Shown: one piece after another, positions 55,503 through 64,000 of the stretch
Position numbering within the stretch: position 1 is the stretch's first letter
Layout: every line of letters starts with the position of its first letter
Assembly: GCA_024472245.1 (NCBI GenBank)
Contig: JANBXD010000008.1
Coordinates: forward strand, 868,001-932,000
Direction of reading: 5' to 3'
DNA: 64,000 nt
Source: Beauveria sp. NWAFU-1
Lineage: Eukaryota; Ascomycota; Sordariomycetes; Hypocreales; Cordycipitaceae
The notes under the pieces: model-generated
Database searches by the model: none
Seen by the model: only the letters and a program-made list of their open reading frames with translations
Told to the model about the DNA's origin: nothing
Program-made: the position numbers and the translations under genes

Positions 55503-57825
55503 TTACAACTTTGACGAGAGCGGTTTTCGCTCACCGCTTCCTTTGACAATCTCATCATCCTTGTAGTCTGGATTAAACACAACGTCGTTGAGCGGGTTTA
55601 GCCGGTGCGCCCGGTTAAAGAGATCCTCGTATACATTTCCATCATAGCGACCAAGCGCGCTGCGAGGAGTTAGTTCCGTATCGTTCTGCGTTTTGCAGAG
55701 AGAGAGAAAAAAGCCTGCTTACCTGTCCAGCAGATAGTCGGGAATCTTCCAGGCGTCGACGAGCTTGACGGCGTGTGGGCGGATGCGTGTAAGCAGGGCC
55801 TGGATCCTCTCGGGAAGCGCATCGAGATCTTTGGAGGATGCCGCGCCGCAGCGGAGAACTGGGCCTGGTCAGTAGGCTTATTTGCCGGTCGATATTGGCG
55901 ACTCACATTCGTAGCTCTCGGCTTGGATGGTGGTGTAGGCAAACAGCCTGTAAAGATCAAACACGACTTCCTTTGTCTCGTGGGAAAGGTCGTCGGAGGA
56001 AGTGAGTGTTGTCAAGAATGAAGAGACCATGATGGATTGCGAGTGCGCTGTTTATACGTCAGTACAGCTCAAAATGCGTAGAATGCAGTAGAGTAACCAT
56101 ACCGTGACTGAGCTTATGAAACTGAATGAGCAAGTCGTTGTGTCTCTTTTTCTTGATGACTCGCGCCTCGTAGGCATCATATGTCTGTATAAATCAGTAC
56201 TCCTGACTGGCAAACTGCGTTCCGGAGATTATACCATGGAAGCCGCTCGCCACTTGAAGCTCTCTTGGATATCGGAGTCGCTGTTGATAATGTCAAACGT
56301 CCTGCCCTTGTCTTTCTGATGGAGAAACGTCTTCAACTGCGCGTCCATCTGGTCCTTGGGCGGCTCATTCCGAGACTTGGCCGCGGCCGTCATTCTCTTG
56401 ATCAGAAACGACGACGTCTGCTGCGTAATCATCCAGTTGTCGCCTTCAAGAATGGGCTTCGCCTGGTAATCCTTTTGCATCTCCACCAGCCCGCTGCCGC
56501 TGCCGTAGCCGTGCCCGCCTATCGCTCTGCGGCACGTTTCGATGCCGGCATTCGTAATCTCGGTGCTCAGGCTCTTGAGCCCAGATGAGTTGCTGTGCAT
56601 GACTGCGAGGCCCTCGAGGTTGCCCTTTTCGACCTCGCCGCGCGTCTTGGCGTAGTCCTGGCGCATGACCTTGCCCGTGTACTGGAGAGCAAAAGCAGCA
56701 GCCAGTAAAGGAAACAGACGGACCTGCACTGTGGGATAGTCTAGAACCTGCAGCTCAGCGCTGCTTGGGTCCTCGGAGTCCTTGTCTCTGAATTGCTGGC
56801 GAATGGCGGTATATCGTATGGAAATGGTGACGGCGCGTGCCAGATGGGTGCCAGCTTCTTCGACGAGCATAGTCCTGATGGATGTCATTGTTCCGTAGGC
56901 CAGAGCCGCGTTTGGAGACTTGGAAAAGACACCAGTTTCTGGGTCCAGCTGAACATAACGCGAGAGCAGTGCCGAGTGTGGGATTCTACATGCCATGTAA
57001 GTCGAGTGATGGCTTGTATTTGGAGACGATTCCTTACCTGAACTGGTTGAAGAGCATGTAACCATTGTCCATTGACGTGAAGCCAATCTTGACACCAATA
57101 TCACCGATGACGACACCCTCGAGCGGCAGATGCGTCTTGGAGTCTCGAATCTGCGCAATAAACGCCTGCGGCCCATGCGATATATACTGGCCCTCCCGCT
57201 TGGGATCCGGCACCATAAGCTGCGCCATCAAGATGGCATGATTCGCCGTCCTGCCCAGCGAGCCGTTCCACCACTTGGCCGCCGTCAGCGTCGGACTGTG
57301 CACGACAAACTCCCTGGCGGCCGGGTCCCAGCGCGCCTCGAGCTCGACGCCGCGCACGTTGCTGCCGTGGCCGAGCTCCGTCTGCGAGTAGGCGCCGGCC
57401 ACCTCCCAGGCGTCGACGCGGGGCATCCAATACGCCCGCTGCGCATCGCTCGACTGCTCCTGGACGGTGGTTCGGAACATGCCCACGTGCAGCCGGAACG
57501 GGCTCTGCTCGCCCACGAGGTACGCCGCCATGTGGTAGTCGTCCATGTCCCAGCCGTGCCGCTCCTGCAGCCGCCGCATCAGCTTGCCGCGGGCGAGGCC
57601 GAGCTTGACGCGCTCCACGCGGGACAGCTGCTGCTGGCGCGACTTGTCGAACAAGGGCTCCTGCTCCACGGCGCGGAGCACGCGTGCCTGGCGCTCGAGA
57701 AAGCCCGTGCCCGCAAAGATGTGCTTGCCCAGCGCGTCGACGTCGATGGGCGACTGGCGGCGCTCCTTTTCCAGGAGCGATGGGCCGCTGGGCTCCTTGG
57801 GCTTGAGGTTATCCGGAAACGACAT
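55503..57825 (-). CDS. pox1: Peroxisomal acyl-CoA oxidase (six exons)
   Basis: Exons 57825-57038, 56985-56235, 56184-56103, 56047-55907, 55858-55723 and 55659-55503 give 684 residues, normal for the family. The five introns are 48-63 nt with GTAAGG, GTATAA, GTATGG, GTGAGT and GTAAGC donors and AG acceptors, and every junction keeps frame. Motifs are AYSQTELGHGSNVRG (FAD/acyl-CoA site), WWNGSLGRTANHA, GFTSMDNGYMLFNQFR, RRAIGGHGYGSGSG (holding the C-terminal-half FAD segment) and EGDNW-ITQQT. The last three residues are SKL, a peroxisomal targeting signal type 1. The enzyme carries out the first step of peroxisomal beta-oxidation, oxidising acyl-CoA to trans-2-enoyl-CoA and making H2O2. The small 3' exons were placed by hand but restore the conserved tail. 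Confidence 0.93.
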
Positions 57826-60200
57826 TTGGGTGTCGGTTTTGGCGCAGCGATCAATCGAGGCTCGTCGGCACAAAGATCAGCAGATGCCAAGAGCGGATGG
57901 ATACCAGAAGCGAGAGTTGCAAAAGGTTTATAAAAGGCGATGGATATGGGTTGCGTAGGATGAAACGGCGACTCATCCGGTGGTCGCCTGGCACTACAAG
58001 TCGGCATCTACATTCTGGTGTGACGCCAGCCGGCGCCTTTGCCGAGGCACGGAGTGGGCGACTAAAAAACCCCGCGGAGGCACCAACAGGTTGCAGTATA
58101 TCAATTAAATCCGCCAAGTATCACGAAAAAGTTCCTGTTATCCTTTTATTCAACACGGTAATATATATCACGAAAATGGACAGATTCAGCGTCATTTCAA
58201 ACGGTGGACGGTTTTCGAGAGCGGACGGCCCGGGTGGATGACGTATCCAGGCACTTACAACACCACGACAGGCATATTTCGACTTATAGGAAGAGGTTCT
58301 GGCCGAAGCAGGAATGAGGTCTCGAGTGATGCAATTAAGAGCACGAATAGAAAGATGTACAAATATAACACTTCGAAAGCTTCTCAATAGGTTCAACTAA
58401 TGGTGATTACTGTCTTGATGCTCACTTTGAACTGCTCTGTGTCTGTCAAATACTCCATTAAGCAGTAGGGATACCTTTAGCTTATTTTGCACTGTTAAAA
58501 AAAGCCCCTTTCTCCAATATCGTCAAGTCCCGCCATTATGTACTTGCCTGGCCAGCGTAATGTCTGGCCAGTACCTTATCATCCCATCCTCATCAGCCCC
58601 CCAAACAGCGCATACACCAGCGCAGCACAAAGTAATCTTCATACCCGAAAGCTTTAGATCAATCGCCGCCTTGCGCTCTTCGACATCCACCACCGCACGC
58701 CACACGCAGCTCGCGCCGTCCGATAGGGCGCCAGGACGGCGTGGACGTGGGCGCGGATCGCAGGCATGATGGAGGCCGTAGTTTTGTGAGTCAATGGCAA
58801 ATGCTAGAATTGGGAATGTAATTTGAGTATTGCCTTTTTTTAGGAAATGTCTACTTGAGGAGATGTGGCGAATTCGTTTTGTTGATGCACACCCTCGTTC
58901 TTTTGGTTCACCATCTACGGCGAGACACTCGACACGTCTTGGATGACAGAGTGGCCTGGTATCACGCAGTTGATAAAATTGGCTGTAGTAAGCTTGTACT
59001 TGATAAATATAAGCGCAGTTGCGCTGCTCATCGTTGAGTCGTTTGCGACGACTATACTTTCTCTGCATGTGCTACTCCTTGAAGCAGTCTGGCGAGCCGG
59101 GTACAATGACACTATAGTGAGGGACGTGAGCTTTATCCAGCTTTCGACCAAGTCTACCACTCATTCAAGTCATCCCTGCCAGATGTGCATAGTCAAAGTG
59201 AAAGAGTTGACCTGAAAGGTGGTGGCCAGTAGTTGTTGTCGAGATGCATGCTCGTACAGGTTAGGTGAGGCAACGAGGACGCGAATTCCCGCACAACCCC
59301 CCCAAGCCCAGCAACCTGACTCGAAGCGGCCTAAATTATGAAATCGATTGAAATGCATACAAACTTAAGTTTTGAGCATATAAATGCATTCACCATCTTG
59401 CCAGCATTACACGAAACTCGGATTCGCCCCACCCACGATGCTAGTCAGCCTTGACCAGCTCTCCTCACCACCATATAAGCACATCGTTGCGAGCCCGATA
59501 CCCCTGATAGACCCTGTTTCGAACCATCAAGACCCCGCCGCGATACTTTTGATCAAGCCACAAGAAACAAGACGCCCGCCGGGCGTCTGCCACGGCCGAG
59601 ATTTCGGGACATCCGGGCCCCACTTTATATATCTCACCTCAGCACTTCTCGACTCTTTGCCCAATGGAAAAATTCTCGCATTGCTTGCCAGTTTTCGTGA
59701 AACAGCCATGAAAAATACATGTGCATGTTAACCAGAGCTACATATGCCTTTCGGAGTTGTGGCTTCAGCAACAATTCAGCAACAATGCGATGCAAGCCGG
59801 TACTGTGACGACATTGCTTAATCGGGAAACACTCTACATTTAGGGCTGCTGGGGAACCTGCGTGGCGGAGATCTGGGGCCAAATGTCTCACTGCTATCCA
59901 ACCCCGATGCATCGTTCTCAAGGCTTGATGGTGGAATCTATATTGCGAAAGCTGTTGGCTGGTGCGGGGCCAACTATAAGCAAGCACCATGCTATGTACT
60001 TCTCGTTGGCAAAGTTATATACATATGATCGCGATCCAAGCAAATGATGAGCGGGAAACAATAAACGCCATGCGAAATGGTCTAATGCGGACCTTCAGAG
60101 AACATGCCCAGGCTGACAACCGTGGGATGATGTGCAAGCTTGAAGCTTGGCAGTGTAGAAGAAGAAACAACACCGTGGTTTGCTTGGTGCAGCAAAAAGT
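57826..60200. other. Intergenic region
   Basis: 2.4 kb with no supported gene. A minus-strand open frame near 58523-58800 (VWRAVVDVEERKAAIDLKLS) has gene-like codon use but no start or domain that I recognise. A 7-base-stem hairpin TGGCCAG...CTGGCCA lies at 58548-58570. Confidence 0.45.
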
Positions 60201-61099
60201 TTACGCCATCAAGAAGCGCAAGACGGCGAACAGGGTCACGAGACTCAGGACGACCCAGATCAAAAGGCGAACCAGGACATTGTACGTCTGCGCCCAGTTA
60301 CGGGCCTTGGAGCGTGCGACAAAGTTGACGTTGTCGTTGACATTGGGGAACGGCGTCTCCTTGGGCACGGCCACGTCAAGAAACTCGCAAAGCGGCCCCC
60401 AGCCGTCGGTGACACGGAACTCGAGTAGATTCTCCTTGGGTACGAGGCTGCGCACCTCGGCGTAGTGGCGCTCGAAAATTGCCTTGCCGCGGTTGGGAAA
60501 ATCGCCCTCGAAGAAGGTGTCGAAGAACTTCTTGAGCATCGGGTAGTACTGGCCGGCTGCCCAGTCAAAGTAGGAGAGCCAGCGCAGATGCCGGTCGGTC
60601 ACGCGCCAGTAAACCGTCTTCATCGTCGAGGCGTGCCATGAGTGTACATCGCGGTTTGTGAGAACAACCTTGGCCTCGGGGTAGGCCTCGATGAGTTCCT
60701 TGGCAAAGGCGATGCTGGGCCAGTCGCAGACGGCCTGGCAGTGACCGAGAAGCTGATCCCACTCGGCGCGCGTGAATTTGGGCCCTTTCCCGTCGTATTT
60801 AGCTGCCAAGGCGTCCATCCACATGAGAGCGTCTGAGGGATTCTCAATGGAGCAATTCATCATGTGGTAGGTGTCAACGTAGCCGAGTCGCTTCATGGCG
60901 GCGCGCATAGCTGGTATATTGTTAGCTAGACTGTTCAAAGATTCAGGATCAATTACATACAAGCAGTACCAGTTCGTCCAAGTCCCAGGATGAGAACTCT
61001 CATGGGCACGATGCGCCGGCAGTTTTGGCGGTTGATATCAGTGTCATTGGTAAAGATGTCGGTGGACGGCCGAGGTTTGTACTGAGCCGAAAAGGACAT
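60201..61099 (-). CDS. Sulfotransferase-like P-loop protein with C-terminal membrane anchor
   Basis: Exons 61099-60961 and 60910-60201 give 282 residues. The 50-nt intron has GTATGT and ATACCAG and joins GRTGTA to SMRAAMKRLG. The N-terminal GLGRTGTAS (39-47) is the PAPS-binding P-loop, and LTNRDVHSWHASTMKTV in the middle corresponds to the 3'-phosphate-binding strand of the fungal Sulfotransfer_4 family. The last 27 residues form one hydrophobic helix (LLIWVVLSLVTLFAVLRFL), so the protein is probably tail-anchored in the ER or Golgi with the catalytic domain in the cytosol. Many homologues are mislabelled NAD-dependent epimerases. The acceptor substrate is unknown. Met33, just before RVLILGLGRTG, is an alternative start. 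Confidence 0.88.
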
Positions 61100-64000
61100 T
61101 GCGACTGATGTCGACGGCGAGCCGTGTTGAATCTAACGGGCTCGGTGTCGTGTGCGGCAGACAAAGGCGAGAAGTGCGCGCCTTTGGTCGTGGCTTTGAG
61201 CGATGCAGAGGATAAAGCAACAACGTCACAATTGCAAGGAGTATGCAGGACCAAAGTATATCGTGCTCTGCAAGGTGACTCGTCTCAGGTGAACAGTCGA
61301 ATACAATGGGCTGTCTGTAGTTATAGGCAGGACCAGGACAAATGGGATGGTACGCGGCAGCAACGTCCAAGACAGGCAGGGCTAATTGTTGAGAGGAAGA
61401 GATGAAAACCAGTGAAACGCCCAGCCAGGAGAGAAAATGATCGGAGAAGCAAAAACAATGTCGAGGTCCGAGTCAAGGAGGCAACAAGGAAGGGGGGGTC
61501 TGTGGATAATAAATCTTTGGAGCTTGGCTGATGGTCAAGGAACGGCGGGCAACAAGTCTAACACGTTAGACTGGAAGAGGACGATCCCGGGAGCCATGAC
61601 CGAAACCTTTGCCTTCTTTGGCCGTCGCTACAAGGCCCCAGGAGATGGCTCGGCGGCGTCAGGGACCAGGCCAGGACGAGGTCGACCAGCGCGCAAACGG
61701 GACATGCGGGAGCACCAAAGCACCTACAGTGCCAAAAAGTATGGAGTCATTCGGTACTTGATGCTAACCCGAGAACCACAGGCGACCCACTAGACATGGC
61801 GTTTTATTTGGATTTTGGCGTGCAAGCGTGGAGTGCTTGTAGTGATGGTGTGGTGGACCTAAAAGTGAGCTTGAGCTTGAACCAATATGGCGCTGTGCCG
61901 TGATGGCCAGTTGTCGCGCAAAGCCAGGCGAGGGAGACGAGTAGAAAGGGTGATGACGGATGATGAAGGCCGATTGTTTGAGCGCGCATAATGGCGCATC
62001 CGTGTTGTACTGTCGCCTACTTTAATCTTCTATTTGTGCGTTACTGTCATGTTGCACAACAGCTGAAAGGGAGGGCTGCCTGCATTGGACGTCGCATATA
62101 AGGTTGATGGCTGTGCACCAAGGCGGACCATGACACACGGCGAGCCCGCCAGTCCGGTTGCTCGCTTGTCGTAGGCGACTGGCATGGTGCACTGCGTCAC
62201 GGGTGTCGCAGGTCTTAGACGACTCTGTCCATGCCTTTGAGAGCCAGGACCAGCGGCGCAGATATTTATTGATTAGCAGGCGTTTTATTTGCCATGCTCT
62301 GGGGCCGCGGAACCTGCATCTCGGCGTTGTGGGCGTTGGTGAATGCGGTCCTGGAGCTGGAAAACTGGTAATGAGTAATAGGCAGGCTCATAATTCGAGT
62401 TGCGAAGACGAACCATGAATGTGGACTGAAAGAAAACGGGGTGCAGACGGTAGCGCCGCGGATCTCTGGTTACATGCAAAGCCAAGCAACGACGGCCATG
62501 CTTCTGTGGAACCTGGTGTGCGACAGGGCGACTCGATACGGACCCTCGGGGGTTTGGGGGGCCATGGGGAAATAGCAGAGATTGTGTGAAGATGAAGCTG
62601 GAGAGAGTTGGGTGGAGATGTCTTACATGGCCGGAGACGATGGCAGCGATGGGTGATGGAGTTTGCCAGCTGGCAGACGTGCGTTTGCAGGAAGCCGTTC
62701 GCCGTTGCCAGCTGGCAGCTGGCAGCCTAGGTACTGGTTAGGTGCCCTTAGACTGTCCACGTACCAAGGGCATTTTTAGGTAATGGGGTAAAGTGTGCTG
62801 AGGTGTGGTCAAGTTATAGTGGCGATACAATGGAAATGGTGGAGTTATAGTGAGGCTATAGCGGGGCACGCCTAAAGAATTGGGTATTGTAGCGCTGATA
62901 GACGCAGTTGTAGGGCTCTGACTCAATTTTCACAGCCTTCAACCTGCAACGGTACATATGTAGGTACGCTTGTCCTCGCTTTCCTCGCACCAAATAACGA
63001 ACTGCCTTGAATACCTAGTAGGTACCTGCCTAGGAGTGCTAGAAGTAGGTACCTAAAAAGTTGACTCAGGCACTCAAGGTAGCTGGGTAGTCAGGCAGGC
63101 ACCAGGTAACAATAATGAGTCAGGCTTCATCATCACGCGAACTACCTCACCACCATTTCCATCACGACCAGCATCATCTCGACCTACCAAAGCCTGCTCA
63201 CACACCCATACGCCGAAGCCGCTACTGCATGCTGCGTCACGCATCGGCTCCGACCGTTTCACCGTGTCTTGCGCCAACCACGACTATGGACAGGTATTAC
63301 TGTTCTTTACACCACATGGTCCGGCTCAAGTGCCGAAGACGCCCGGATTGGAGCTGTGCAAACTTTTTATTGATACTCTCCCAACCACCAACAGGCATCC
63401 ACCATTAAAATTCCCGATGCCGCTTATCCATGCGTTCTTGGCGGTGATTGACAAGTAATAACTAGACGACTGAAAAATTCGACAGTTTTGCTGGTCTCGA
63501 GGAGCTAACAGCACGGAATTCTCCGGATGAACCTGTCTAGCGACCACCCACGCCACTTGTCGTGACGCTGGCCCATCAGAGCAAACTCTATTATCCGACA
63601 TCTCCGCTGCCCTGGCCGCTATCACGCCTCAACAGTTATTAACGTTGCTGCCATCATGGCTGTACGTCCAATAGCGTAGTCGTCCGTCATCTGCCTCGTT
63701 TCCGCAATCGTTATTGCCCGTGCGCCTCCGAACCCGCTCGACCTCTTCATCTCTAATACTTCATCGACAACTGTATATCGAACTGTGGCTCTTGCCCAGT
63801 CCGTCGCGGTCCCACCAATATGCACTGCAACACTGCTGCCCGTCGCCGTTGAACAAGGCAAAACTCTATTTTTTGACTCCCACGTGCGGTCGATGACTCG
63901 CAGGCCTGCAGTACAGAGAGTTAACTCTGCTAGAAAATAATTATCCAGTCCCATATCAACATGGGCATACACAGACCCTGTTTCCCCACGGACATGTCCC
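61100..64000. other. Right end, no supported gene
   Basis: Open frames at 61437-61793, 63115-63408 and 63622-63972 (minus) lack recognisable domains. The stretch 62640-62740 repeats the palindrome CCAGCTGG three times, and 62955-63055 repeats TAGGTACCT. The last kilobase could contain part of a gene running off the window or a relic, but I cannot support a model. Confidence 0.45.
62955..63055. repeat. Cluster of TAGGTACCT-type palindromes
   Basis: GTAGGTACGC, TAGTAGGTACCTGCC, GTAGGTACCTAAAA and related GGTACCTA forms cluster within 100 bases. Such clusters are common in intergenic DNA of some hypocrealean fungi; their function is unknown. Confidence 0.5.

Noticed and set aside
1..64000. tRNA genes
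   Set aside because: Several GGTTCGA-like T-loop strings were examined on both strands, but none had a matching acceptor stem and anticodon arm.

Overview
The window looks like nuclear DNA of a filamentous ascomycete (Pezizomycotina, probably a Sordariomycete and perhaps hypocrealean). The supported genes have short introns (about 50-106 nt, apart from one of 682 nt) with GT donors, CTAAC- or CTGAC-like branch sites and CAG/TAG acceptors. The proteins are typical of that group: a TRAPPC12-like protein, a TFIIIC WD subunit, PRP4 kinase, a Ran1-type kinase, a peroxisomal acyl-CoA oxidase and a fungal F-box protein. No bacterial operon, CRISPR array, rRNA or convincing tRNA was found.

Layout. 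1-20 kb alternates single genes with repeat-rich DNA: an extended SDR of the D-erythronate dehydrogenase type; a decayed SDR fused to the tail of a decayed aldo-keto reductase; DPM1; a classical SDR; a repeat-rich 4 kb; a frameshifted F-box gene; a TRAPPC12-like gene; then about 6 kb of tandem duplications. 20-31 kb is the housekeeping core: a TFIIIC subunit, a PAQR membrane receptor, a decayed TPR-array gene, a small TMA7-like gene and PRP4 kinase. 31-53 kb is almost empty and contains one Ran1/Pat1-like kinase, with about 12.5 kb of gene-free DNA upstream and about 7.9 kb downstream. 53-61 kb holds a DUF925-type nucleotidyltransferase, a small secreted protein, an acyl-CoA oxidase ending in SKL, and a membrane-anchored sulfotransferase-like protein. 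61-64 kb has no gene I can support.

The genes do not form an obvious pathway or biosynthetic cluster. Most are unrelated housekeeping genes in convergent or divergent pairs (DPM1/SDR, TFIIIC/PAQR, TMA7-like/PRP4, secreted protein/acyl-CoA oxidase). Several gene models were built by hand from splice sites, including a six-exon acyl-CoA oxidase and two genes that appear to use GC-AG introns.

No clearly new multi-gene system is visible. The observations most worth following are: the kinase island; a foldback minisatellite element with relatives elsewhere in the window; a minisatellite with palindromic cores inside the long PRP4 intron; a run of back-to-back tandem duplications at 15.9-17.6 kb; and three relics (SDR-AKR, TPR array, frameshifted F-box) that record local gene loss. 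All functional statements come from reading the sequence and from remembered family features; no database search was run.
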